A stretch of DNA of 41,125 bases, from contig NZ_JAPWBR010000018.1 of assembly GCF_041433555.1 (NCBI RefSeq), forward strand, positions 1-41,125. The letters are read 5' to 3'. This document shows positions 1 through 6,397 of this stretch, one piece after another. This DNA comes from Granulicatella sp041433555. Its GTDB lineage: Bacteria > Bacillota > Bacilli > Lactobacillales > Aerococcaceae. The notes under the pieces are model-generated. The model did not search any database. It was not told the origin of the DNA and was given only the letters and a program-made list of their open reading frames with translations. The position numbers and the translations under genes were made by a program. Numbering within the stretch: the first letter of the stretch is position 1; every line of letters begins with the position of its first letter.

Positions 1-318
1 TTTTTCTACGATTCGACTAGTGTCTGCAGTAAATGAAGAGCCGCATTCTCTACAGAGAAATCTCTGCTTGCGTAGATTTAAGTAGGCCGGAAGGCCTGAA
101 ACAGAACAGAGAGTGATACGAGATGTTTTCGTGCCGTTTTTAACGATATTATTATTCTGACAAACACATCCACAGACAGTACAAAATTCTGGTTTATGCG
201 TATATGTAGCTGAATAAAATAAAGATTTTCTCTTTTTAAATATCTTCTCTTGAACTGTATTATCCCAGATAATGTTTTTATCTTTGATTTGTAGCGTTGC
301 TTCTAGTATATTGTTCAT
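1..318 (-). CDS. ISL3-family transposase, N-terminal 106 residues (cut by window edge)
   Basis: The frame is open from an ATG at 318 to position 1 and gives 106 residues with no stop. ISL3 transposases cut and join element ends with a DDE-type nuclease domain; only the N-terminal zinc-binding, DNA-recognition part is visible. It has a CTVCGCVC cluster (about residues 46-53) and a CREC pair (about 89-92), separated by the typical stretch containing NGTKTSRITL and AYLNLRKQRFLC. AAAGGATGATG upstream serves as ribosome binding site. Whether the gene is intact cannot be judged because the catalytic domain is outside the window. The family call is from recognised motifs, not from a search. Confidence 0.85.
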   Translation of the reverse strand, partial: MNNILEATLQIKDKNIIWDNTVQEKIFKKRKSLFYSATYTHKPEFCTVCGCVCQNNNIVKNGTKTSRITLCSVSGLPAYLNLRKQRFLCRECGSSFTADTSRIVEK

Positions 319-394
319 ATGGTCATCATCCTTTTGTTTTAGGTTTAGGCGCTTTTAATATAATGGATGTTGGCCTTTTTGTATACACTAAAAT

Positions 395-423
395 AGGGTT
401 GGTGGAAAATTTCCATCAACCCT
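395..423. repeat. Subterminal hairpin of the ISL3 element
   Basis: The arms AGGGTTGGTGGAAA (395-408) and TTTCCATCAACCCT (410-423) are complementary with one G-T wobble around a single central base. The hairpin lies between the transposase gene and the presumed element end, so it may be a transposase binding site or may shield the gene from outside transcription. Confidence 0.6.
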
Positions 424-470
424 AAAAATTATAGAACCTTTTTATTGCAAAAATTATATTGAAATAAAGA

Positions 471-508
471 AAAACTCTCCTTATCATCGTGAAAAAGGAG
501 AGTTTTTT
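471..508 (-). terminator. Intrinsic terminator of ssrA
   Basis: AAAACTCTCCTT (471-482) pairs with AAGGAGAGTTTT (495-506). Read on the minus strand, the stem is followed by a T-rich run and lies about 10 bases past the tmRNA 3' end. The plus strand also has a T-run (503-508), so it could work in both directions. Confidence 0.85.
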
Positions 509-518
509 CATAAAATAA

Positions 519-882
519 TGGAGCCGAGGGGAGTCGAACCCCTGTCCAAGTATATCGACACAATCAAATCTACATTCATAGTTTATCTATTTAAGTTTCG
601 CTACCGATTAGCTGATAAACAAGCATCATCTTAAGCTAGCCTGATAATCTCTTATTCACTTAGACAGACGGAAAAGTGAATCGTATCCCACTGGTTATAG
701 GACCTGGACCCGAGCACATGGGCGATGCCGGACAGATCTTAGCTAGCAGTTATTAAGCTGCGAAAGCTAAAGTGTTTGTTTGTTGTTTGTCAGTTATATT
801 TAACTGTAACGTTTTTACGTAGCCGTAACCTACGGAATGCATTGAAAGCTCAACCTATACCTGTCGAATCCGTAACGACCCC
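519..882 (-). ncRNA. ssrA: Transfer-messenger RNA (tmRNA)
   Basis: This RNA rescues ribosomes stalled on broken mRNAs together with SmpB (encoded at 27854-28318), acting first as an alanyl-tRNA and then as a short mRNA that adds a degradation tag. The 5' end reads GGGGTCGTTACGGATTCGAC and the 3' end reads GGTTCGACTCCCCTCGGCTCCA in two overlapping parts (T-arm and acceptor), with CCA encoded. The first seven bases pair with the 3' acceptor strand. The length, about 364 nt, is normal for Lactobacillales. The tag frame ends in GCA GCT TAA at 753-761. The gene is not beside smpB, and an ISL3 element lies just beyond its terminator. Confidence 0.97.
753..791 (-). other. tmRNA tag reading frame, predicted peptide DKQQTNTLAFAA
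   Basis: Reading back from the TAA stop (753-755) the frame gives DKQQTNTLAFAA, with GAC (789-791) as the likely resume codon. I chose GAC because the bases before it (AAATATAACT) match the sequence that, from memory, precedes the GCN resume codon in related tmRNAs. Most Lactobacillales tags start with Ala and end in ALAA; here the first residue is Asp and the end is AFAA. The two final alanines needed by ClpXP-type recognition are kept. The exact resume codon is an inference. Confidence 0.7.
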
Positions 883-918
883 GTATAAAGAAAAGCCTAG
901 ACTTTCGCCTAGACTCTC

Positions 919-947
919 ATTGTAACAAAGTTCAGTTATACTTGCAA
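919..947 (-). promoter_or_regulatory. ssrA promoter
   Basis: On the minus strand TTGCAA (942-947) and TACAAT (919-924) are spaced by 17 bases. Transcription would begin near 912, leaving a leader of about 30 nt before the mature tmRNA 5' end at 882. The leader contains two direct copies of GTCTAGGC. Confidence 0.85.
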
Positions 948-954
948 ACCTTTA

Positions 955-1677
955 TTAGTCGTGCATTTTTGTAGGAAGCATCTCATAAGGTTCTTCTTTA
1001 GCTTCTTTACGAAGTACAAAGTGGTTTGTTTGATTAAGTGCTTTTAAGTGGAATTTACCATCTGAATATTCAACGATATTAATAGATGCATTTCCGATTA
1101 ATTCTGATAGTTGGAAGTCAGGAATCAATTCGTGAAGCATATTTCGAATGGTAATTCCATGGCTCACGATAAGAATGTTTTGATTTTGGTCACGGTGTTT
1201 ATTGATTACTTTTAACAAACCTTGTTCTACACGTAACCAAAACTCCATAAAGTTTTCTCCGAGATGGTCTGGATCTAATTCCTTTAGTCCGTTTAATTCT
1301 TCTTGGATATTACGTCCACCTAAGTCATCAAAATTGCGATGTAATTTCTTATAAAGTTCGCTCCAAAGTTCACCAGCGTCTTTTCCTTCTAAGCTTCCAA
1401 AGAATACTTCGCGGAATTCAGGCATCATTTCAATCGTGAGGTTTTCACGGTTTGGATGATTTCTAAGGAAGAGTTGAGCAGTTTCGACAGTTCTTCTTAG
1501 GTCACTTGTATAGACCGCGTCAAAATGAACGTCTTTCATTCCCAAACCAGAACGAATAGCATCTAGGCGTCCTTCTTTTGTTAGAGGAGTATCAGACCAT
1601 CCTTGCATACGATTGTAGCGGTTAAAGATGGTTTCTCCATGTCTCATGAAATACAATGTTACACCTTTTTTCGTCAT
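955..1677 (-). CDS. Histidine phosphatase family protein (phosphoglycerate mutase-like)
   Basis: This is a 240-residue protein of the histidine phosphatase superfamily. The catalytic signature MRHGETIFN lies at residues 11-19, with His13 as the expected phospho-acceptor; a second active-site His is in the later VSHG motif (about residue 173). Family members are cofactor-dependent phosphoglycerate mutases or small-molecule phosphatases. The sequence alone does not give the substrate, and the protein is not the typical glycolytic GpmA, so no symbol is given. GGAGG lies seven bases before the ATG. The gene ends only about 8 bases before the ssrA -35 box, so its transcript may run into ssrA. Confidence 0.85.
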   Translation of the reverse strand: MTKKGVTLYFMRHGETIFNRYNRMQGWSDTPLTKEGRLDAIRSGLGMKDVHFDAVYTSDLRRTVETAQLFLRNHPNRENLTIEMMPEFREVFFGSLEGKDAGELWSELYKKLHRNFDDLGGRNIQEELNGLKELDPDHLGENFMEFWLRVEQGLLKVINKHRDQNQNILIVSHGITIRNMLHELIPDFQLSELIGNASINIVEYSDGKFHLKALNQTNHFVLRKEAKEEPYEMLPTKMHD

Positions 1678-1707
1678 AAAATGACCTCCGTTCTTGTTCT
1701 TATTTCT

Positions 1708-1713
1708 ATTGTA
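1708..1713 (-). promoter_or_regulatory. Possible -10 box for the histidine phosphatase gene
   Basis: TACAAT on the minus strand lies about 30 bases before the start codon, between crcB and this gene. No convincing -35 box was found at the right distance. Confidence 0.4.
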
Positions 1714-1738
1714 AACCGTTTCTTATAAAAATGCTATT

Positions 1739-2101
1739 TTAAAATGAAGCTTGGCCAATAAAATATCCGAATGCTACACAAGCAAGTCCGCCTACTAAAC
1801 TAATAGCCATATATAAAAGAGCGAGTGGAGTATCTCCATTTTGGATTAATTGAAGAGATTCTAAGCTGAAAGTGGAGAAGGTTGTAAAGCCACCACATAC
1901 TCCTGTAATGAGTAGTAGTTGATCGCCTTCGAACCAGTGTGATTGTTGAAATTTAGCGCTTAAGAATCCGATGACAAGCGATCCTAATAAGTTAATGAAT
2001 AATGTTTTAATGGGAAGAGAGTGCTGCAGAGGAAGCTGAGATAATAAATATCGTAAAATAGCTCCAATGGCACCGCCAATTCCGACATAGAGTAGTGACA
2101 T
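1739..2101 (-). CDS. crcB: Fluoride channel FluC/CrcB
   Basis: Fluc channels are small dual-topology dimers that export fluoride across the membrane. The 120-residue protein has four hydrophobic segments and the diagnostic GGFTTFSTF motif at residues 70-78, which lines the fluoride path and the central Na+ site, plus the conserved Asn of FINLLG (residue 37). I start at the ATG at 2101, because AGAAGGA sits five bases upstream and the protein then begins MSLLYVGIGG like its relatives; an upstream ATG would add 17 residues without a good ribosome binding site. Only one copy is present, so it should form a homodimer. No fluoride riboswitch is visible in the short leader. Confidence 0.92.
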   Translation of the reverse strand: MSLLYVGIGGAIGAILRYLLSQLPLQHSLPIKTLFINLLGSLVIGFLSAKFQQSHWFEGDQLLLITGVCGGFTTFSTFSLESLQLIQNGDTPLALLYMAISLVGGLACVAFGYFIGQASF

Positions 2102-2131
2102 AGTATCCTTCTTTCTTAATTGAATAGTTTT

Positions 2132-2137
2132 ATTATA
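2132..2137 (-). promoter_or_regulatory. Possible -10 box for crcB
   Basis: TATAAT on the minus strand lies about 30 bases before the crcB ATG and just after the uppP terminator. The -35 region is T-rich and unclear. Confidence 0.45.
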
Positions 2138-2150
2138 CCCGAAATTGGGC

Positions 2151-2181
2151 AAAAAGAAAAAGCTGGAATAAATCCAGCTTT
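2151..2181 (-). terminator. Intrinsic terminator of uppP
   Basis: AAGCTGGA (2160-2167) pairs with TCCAGCTT (2173-2180) around a five-base loop. On the minus strand it is followed by TTTTCTTTTT and lies directly after the uppP stop codon. Confidence 0.85.
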
Positions 2182-2185
2182 ATGT

Positions 2186-3010
2186 TTATTTGAAGAATAA
2201 ACTTCCGATAACGATAATCCCAAGAGCGATACGGTACCAACCGAATGCTTGGAAGTCGTGGTGTTTGATGTATTTCAATAAGAACTTGATAACGAATAGA
2301 GATACAACAAATGAAACGACAGAACCGACTAATAAAATGACGAATTCAGCTAGGGAGTAGTGGAATCCGAATTTCAATAATTTTAATCCACTCGCACCGA
2401 ACATGATTGGAATCCCCATGAAGAATGAGAATTCAGTTGCGATTGAACGGCTTGTTCCGACTAATAAACCACCAAGGATTGTTGAACCAGAACGGCTAGT
2501 ACCAGGTACAAGCGCTAAACATTGGAAAAGACCAATTTTAATGGCTGTCATGAAGTCTAATTCTTTGAAGTCATTAATTTTTGGTTCCACATTTTTATGT
2601 GCACGTTCAATGTAGATGAACGCAATCCCGTAAACGATTAGGGCTAATGCAATAACGATTGGTTTGTTGAAGTAGTCATCCATAAAGTCATCAAGAATGA
2701 ATCCAAGAATCACAGCAGGGATACATCCGATAATTACCTTTTTCCAAAGACTAATTGTTTCGATAAACTCTTTACGGTTCTTACTTTTAGCAAATGGGTT
2801 TAATTTGTTGAAATACACAAGGACAACTGCCATGATGGCACCTAATTGAATCACAACATTGAACATTTCTTGGAATTTAGCAGATACGTCTAATTGAATG
2901 ATTTCGTTCACTAAAATTAAGTGACCAGTACTACTAATTGGTAGCCATTCAGTAACGCCTTCGATAATTCCTAAAATAATAGTTTTAATAATCTCGATAA
3001 GATTAAGCAT
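2186..3010 (-). CDS. uppP: Undecaprenyl-diphosphatase UppP (BacA)
   Basis: This integral membrane phosphatase removes a phosphate from undecaprenyl diphosphate, recycling the lipid carrier for peptidoglycan and other wall polymers; family members confer bacitracin tolerance when overproduced. The 274 residues match the usual length. The first catalytic motif EGVTEWLPISSTGH (residues 17-30) supplies the acidic and Ser/His residues, and PGTSRSG (about 169-175) carries the essential Arg173. Multiple membrane helices follow, with a strongly hydrophobic C-terminus. AAAGGAG upstream of the ATG supports the start. It is transcribed alone, with its own terminator. Confidence 0.95.
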   Translation of the reverse strand: MLNLIEIIKTIILGIIEGVTEWLPISSTGHLILVNEIIQLDVSAKFQEMFNVVIQLGAIMAVVLVYFNKLNPFAKSKNRKEFIETISLWKKVIIGCIPAVILGFILDDFMDDYFNKPIVIALALIVYGIAFIYIERAHKNVEPKINDFKELDFMTAIKIGLFQCLALVPGTSRSGSTILGGLLVGTSRSIATEFSFFMGIPIMFGASGLKLLKFGFHYSLAEFVILLVGSVVSFVVSLFVIKFLLKYIKHHDFQAFGWYRIALGIIVIGSLFFK

Positions 3011-3043
3011 TTTTCCACTCCTTTATAAAGTCTGCTAACAACG

Positions 3044-3049
3044 ATTATA
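3044..3049 (-). promoter_or_regulatory. Possible -10 box for uppP
   Basis: TATAAT on the minus strand is placed about 33 bases before the uppP ATG. The -35 is weak (TGGTAA at about 17 bases). Confidence 0.45.
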
Positions 3050-3085
3050 CTGCTTTCTGGCAAGGATTACCACAATAAACAAGAA

Positions 3086-3109
3086 AGTCTCTTCAAAAAA
3101 GAAGAGACT
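3086..3109 (-). terminator. Intrinsic terminator of the lactonase gene
   Basis: AGTCTCTTC (3086-3094) pairs with GAAGAGACT (3101-3109). On the minus strand it is followed by TTCTTGTTT, an imperfect U-tract, about 12 bases after the stop codon. Confidence 0.75.
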
Positions 3110-3121
3110 GTAAAATGAGTT

Positions 3122-4147
3122 CTATTGAGGTACGACACAAACTACTTCTGGGGCATAAAAATCTTTTTGAAGAAGTGTGAGTTCACCAGTTTCTAAGTCA
3201 CGTTTGAATAGCGTTAAATTGTCTGATTCTTGGTGTCCAACAACGATATAAGCTTCATCGTTACTTAAGTGGAAATCACGAGGAACTGAACCATAACTAT
3301 CGATTGTTTGTACGAGAGTGAGTAAACCATTTGTGGCATCGACTGAGAATGTGTATAACGCGTCGAATCCACGGTTTGAAGCATATAGGAATCTTCCATC
3401 ACGAGTGATGTGGATGGCACCTCCCCAAGCTTGTTGATCTTCGGTTGTTAAAGCAATCTTATCTAAGTTTGTAAATGTTCCATTTTCTTTATCATAAGAG
3501 AGAACTTCAACGGTAGCATCCAGTTCGCAAATCAAATAAGCGATAGGAAGCGTAGGATGGAAGGCTAAATGACGAGGTCCGCTACCAGCTTTCGTCTTAT
3601 ATTGAGCAACTTCTTCTAAACCTTTTTCTGTACGTTTATACGTAAATACAGTATCGATTCCGAGGTCACAAACTACAATCCATTTTTCGTCTGGTGTGTA
3701 ATCAGTGTAGTGAACATGTGGAGAAGTTTGGTTTGCATGGACGCTAGATCCAGAGTGGACTTTTTTATCTACAAAAGTAAAAGATTGTTTTTCTTTATCG
3801 TAGTGGTATAATTCCACGAATCCTCCGTGATAATTAGCGGTGAGCACGTCTCCTGTTTTTTCGTTATATCGAATGTAGCAAGGAACGGCTTTTTGATCAT
3901 CGTAGCTTGCTAATGGTTCTACTGGAGAAGTCAGTGCATTACTTGCTGAAATTCCGCAATGTTCTTCACCTTTTCCAACAGCGAATAATAATTGGTCGCT
4001 CTTCGAGTATGAAAGATACGTTGGATTGTCGATAGCTGCTTCTAATGTCAGAGATTCTAGTTGGTCAGTTTCTTTGTTAAGAGTTACAGAGTAAACTCCT
4101 TTACTAACGCGTTTTGTATAGGTTCCTAAATAAAATTTTTCATTCAT
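3122..4147 (-). CDS. pgl: 6-phosphogluconolactonase (lactonase beta-propeller family)
   Basis: The 341-residue cytoplasmic protein belongs to the seven-bladed propeller lactonase family (YbhE/YkgB type), whose members hydrolyse 6-phosphogluconolactone in the oxidative pentose phosphate pathway. Support comes from the repeated blade pattern and signature stretches such as GSGPRHLAFHP, SPHVHYTDYTPDEKW and GSVPRDFHLS with their conserved His/Arg residues. GGAGGG stands seven bases before the ATG. The gene has its own promoter and terminator and no pathway partner beside it. The family is clear; the precise substrate is inferred from the family. Confidence 0.85.
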   Translation of the reverse strand: MNEKFYLGTYTKRVSKGVYSVTLNKETDQLESLTLEAAIDNPTYLSYSKSDQLLFAVGKGEEHCGISASNALTSPVEPLASYDDQKAVPCYIRYNEKTGDVLTANYHGGFVELYHYDKEKQSFTFVDKKVHSGSSVHANQTSPHVHYTDYTPDEKWIVVCDLGIDTVFTYKRTEKGLEEVAQYKTKAGSGPRHLAFHPTLPIAYLICELDATVEVLSYDKENGTFTNLDKIALTTEDQQAWGGAIHITRDGRFLYASNRGFDALYTFSVDATNGLLTLVQTIDSYGSVPRDFHLSNDEAYIVVGHQESDNLTLFKRDLETGELTLLQKDFYAPEVVCVVPQ

Positions 4148-4177
4148 ACGATTCCCTCCGAATCACAATATAAAATA

Positions 4178-4207
4178 ATTATACAATTTTTTGCAAAATC
4201 TAATCAA
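4178..4207 (-). promoter_or_regulatory. Promoter of the lactonase gene
   Basis: On the minus strand TTGATT (4202-4207) and TATAAT (4178-4183) are separated by 18 bases, about 30 bases before the ATG. Confidence 0.7.
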
Positions 4208-4269
4208 ATGTTAATCATAGAGAGCAAAAATGTGATACACTAGAGGAAAATGTGAAAAGGAGGAACTTT

Positions 4270-5460
4270 ATGGATCATAGACCGGAAAACCAAAAGAAAA
4301 CATGGTTTTGGAAATGGTTTTTAGATAATCAATTGGTGACAGGATTGCTTATTTTATTATTGCTCCTTGTTAACTTGATTTTATTCTCGCAGACATCGTA
4401 CTTGTTTAATCCAATTAAAGGATTCATCTCTGCTGTTGGGGTGCCCGTTGCTTGCGGCGCGGTAGTTTACTACTTAGTAAAACCCGTTTATGATTTTCTA
4501 GTTAATAAAAAGGTGCCAAAAGGCATTGCGATTTTAGCGGTGATGTTAGGAGTTATTTTCCTATTTATCGGGGTAGTCACAAGTTTGGTACCGATTATCC
4601 AAAAGCAATTGCTAGATTTAGTGTCACAGTTGCCTTATTATTATCAAATTATCAGTGATCAAGTTGAAAAGTTCATGCAATCTAGTTGGTTTACAGCTTT
4701 GCAGGAACAATTTAATACGATTAACATGGATTTCATTCAATCGATGACAGAACGTTTAAATGGAGTGTTAAACCTTACATTTAGCGGTATCGGAAGTGTG
4801 TTTGGAATCGTAGGGAATATCGTGATTACACTGATGACAATGCCAGTTATTCTTTATTATTTATTGAAAGATGGAAATAAAGTCATTCCTTCCATCACAC
4901 GAATATTTCCGACTCGTTCACGTCATAAAATTAGCGTGATGTTACATGAAATGAACCAACAAGTCAGCTCATATATTCGTGGACAAATCCTAGTAGCTAT
5001 CTGCGTTGGTGTGACATATACGATTGGGTATGCAATCATTGCGTTACCATATGGCGTAACAATTGGGATGATTGCCGGAGTATTAACCATTATTCCTTAC
5101 ATTGGTTCTATTATTGGATTAAGTATTGCACTTGTCATTGCCTTTGTTACAAGCCCATCTATTGCTTTACAAGTCTTATTAGTATTTGTGATTGAACAGT
5201 TGATTGAAAGTCGTCTACTGCAACCGCTGATTCTCGGTTCATCATTGAAGATGCATCCAGTAACAATTTTAGTAATTTTACTAGCTGCCGGAAAAATGTT
5301 TGGATTAACAGGATTGTTGATTGCGGTACCTGTTTATGCAGTTATTAAAGTATTTGTAACTCACTTCTTTGCATGGTATAAAGACTATTCTGGTTTGTAT
5401 TACACTCCAAAAGAGGAAGTAGAAGAAACCGTCGAAGTCGTTATGATTGAAGAAAATTAA
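4270..5460 (+). CDS. AI-2E transporter/PerM family membrane protein
   Basis: The 396-residue polytopic membrane protein has the AI-2E/PerM (UPF0118) layout: two N-terminal helices, a helix and extracellular loop region with a coiled, amphipathic stretch (about 110-170), then a cluster of C-terminal helices with the family-typical GVTIGMIAGVLTIIPYIGS and ESRLLQPLILGSSLKMHP. Members have been linked to autoinducer-2 export or Na+(Li+)/H+ antiport; the substrate here is unknown. The ATG at 4270 is used because AAAAGGAGG lies just before it; an in-frame GTG at 4252 precedes that ribosome binding site and is unlikely. A strong hairpin follows the stop codon. Confidence 0.85.
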   Translation: MDHRPENQKKTWFWKWFLDNQLVTGLLILLLLLVNLILFSQTSYLFNPIKGFISAVGVPVACGAVVYYLVKPVYDFLVNKKVPKGIAILAVMLGVIFLFIGVVTSLVPIIQKQLLDLVSQLPYYYQIISDQVEKFMQSSWFTALQEQFNTINMDFIQSMTERLNGVLNLTFSGIGSVFGIVGNIVITLMTMPVILYYLLKDGNKVIPSITRIFPTRSRHKISVMLHEMNQQVSSYIRGQILVAICVGVTYTIGYAIIALPYGVTIGMIAGVLTIIPYIGSIIGLSIALVIAFVTSPSIALQVLLVFVIEQLIESRLLQPLILGSSLKMHPVTILVILLAAGKMFGLTGLLIAVPVYAVIKVFVTHFFAWYKDYSGLYYTPKEEVEETVEVVMIEEN

Positions 5461-5464
5461 AACC

Positions 5465-5509
5465 AAATCTCTCTTACGAAACGTAATGTTTAGTAAGGGA
5501 GGTTTTTTT
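5465..5509 (+). terminator. Strong hairpin with U-run overlapping the comC ribosome binding site
   Basis: AAATCTCTCTTAC (5465-5477) pairs with GTAAGGGAGGTTT (5493-5505) with two G-U pairs, and an inner AAAC/GTTT stem closes a five-base loop. Seven T residues (5503-5509) follow. The 3' arm contains GGGAGG, the only plausible ribosome binding site for the gene starting at 5510. The hairpin thus ends the upstream gene and can also hide the comC start site. Confidence 0.85.
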
Positions 5510-6229
5510 ATGCTTTTTATGATAGGTGTGATTGGAGCAGTTATAGGAAGTTTTGTAAATGTAGTCAGTGTGAGGGGGACTAAAGGAGAAGATTTTGTTC
5601 ATGGTAGATCCTATTGTCCTCATTGTCATCATTCACTACATGTATTGGATTTACTACCTATTCTTTCTTATCTTTTTTTACGTGGGAAGTGTCGCTATTG
5701 TAAACAGACAATTTCTATCCGCTACTTCATAGTAGAAATAATATTCTCCATTTTATTTTGTCTAGTAGCTTATTTAAAATCCCCATTGGAAATTGTTGGC
5801 TACTTTTTTTGCACAATCTGTATGCTGATAGCGTTGATGGATTTCGATTCATATGAAGTAGATTTACGCTTGTTATTCATTTTAGCAATCGTAGGACTCT
5901 ATAACAGAATGAATGCTGTCGAAGAAGCTATTTTATCTATGATGATTGGGCTTGTATTGTACAGTACGGTTTATGGTGTTGGAAAATGGATTTGGAAAGA
6001 GGAAGTTTTCGGAATGGGAGATGTATACTATTTAACAACATTAGGTCCCTTCTTTTCACTAAGTCAAATTCTCTTTATCGGACTCTTTTCTTTTGTTATT
6101 GGCGGGGGAGTAGTGATTAGTTGGATGCTTTTAACAAAAAGAAATAAGCTACATGAAAAAATTCCTTTTGCTCCATTTATCAGCATTAGCGCTCTACTGA
6201 CTTATTTATTTTCTATTCAATGGATTTAA
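5510..6229 (+). CDS. comC: Type IV prepilin peptidase (ComC/PilD, A24 family)
   Basis: The 239-residue membrane aspartyl protease cleaves leader peptides of prepilin-like proteins; in naturally competent Gram-positives it matures the ComG pseudopilins of the DNA-uptake machine. Seen: an N-terminal helix with GSFVNV, a zinc-type loop with CPHC and CRYC, the first catalytic Asp in ALMDFDSYEVD and the second in GMGDVYYL, all within six to eight helices. The start at 5510 is set by GGGAGG seven bases upstream; in-frame starts further up lie inside the upstream gene or the hairpin. comFA and comFC, other late competence genes, lie at 39024-41059. No clear competence sigma-factor box was found. Confidence 0.9.
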   Translation: MLFMIGVIGAVIGSFVNVVSVRGTKGEDFVHGRSYCPHCHHSLHVLDLLPILSYLFLRGKCRYCKQTISIRYFIVEIIFSILFCLVAYLKSPLEIVGYFFCTICMLIALMDFDSYEVDLRLLFILAIVGLYNRMNAVEEAILSMMIGLVLYSTVYGVGKWIWKEEVFGMGDVYYLTTLGPFFSLSQILFIGLFSFVIGGGVVISWMLLTKRNKLHEKIPFAPFISISALLTYLFSIQWI

Positions 6230-6334
6230 TGTTTTAGTTCTATTTTAACTAAAAGAGATAATCTATGAGAGAACTATAAATACATCAAAGTGTATCTAAA
6301 ATGTATACAAATGTTTGTAAAACGTGGAAACATT

Positions 6335-6364
6335 TTGACAGAATACTAGTTGATTGTGTATCAT
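6335..6364 (+). promoter_or_regulatory. sstT promoter
   Basis: A consensus TTGACA (6335-6340) and TATCAT (6359-6364) are spaced by 18 bases. Because transcription would start near 6371, the translation start must be the ATG at 6398, not the upstream in-frame codon. Confidence 0.8.
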
Positions 6365-6397
6365 AGTCGCTATATCGAAAGAGAATTGAGGGAATAT

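Larger units (their letters stand above)
1..438 (-). mobile_element. ISL3-family insertion sequence, partial (one end only)
   Basis: The transposase N-terminus on the minus strand (1-318) identifies an ISL3-family element; the rest lies beyond the left edge. Upstream of the gene, a near-perfect hairpin (395-423) is followed by a sequence that reads GGTTCTATAATTTTTAGGG on the minus strand and ends at about 438. I infer this is the terminal inverted repeat, since ISL3 ends usually begin GG. The other end is not visible, so neither the inverted repeat nor the target duplication can be confirmed. The element sits just beyond the ssrA terminator (471-508), which is intact. Confidence 0.65.

Noticed and set aside
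2102..2150. Fluoride riboswitch upstream of crcB
   Set aside because: The leader is under 50 bases, between a terminator and the start codon, and shows no matching pseudoknot-type sequence.
5475..5482. TACGAAAC before comC, considered as a competence sigma-factor box (TACGAATA type)
   Set aside because: Only six of eight bases match and it lies inside the hairpin loop region; no similar box precedes comFA. Kept as a possibility only.
6232..6254. TTTTAGTT/AACTAAAA hairpin after comC as a terminator
   Set aside because: The stem is only A-T rich and no T-run follows, so termination there is doubtful.
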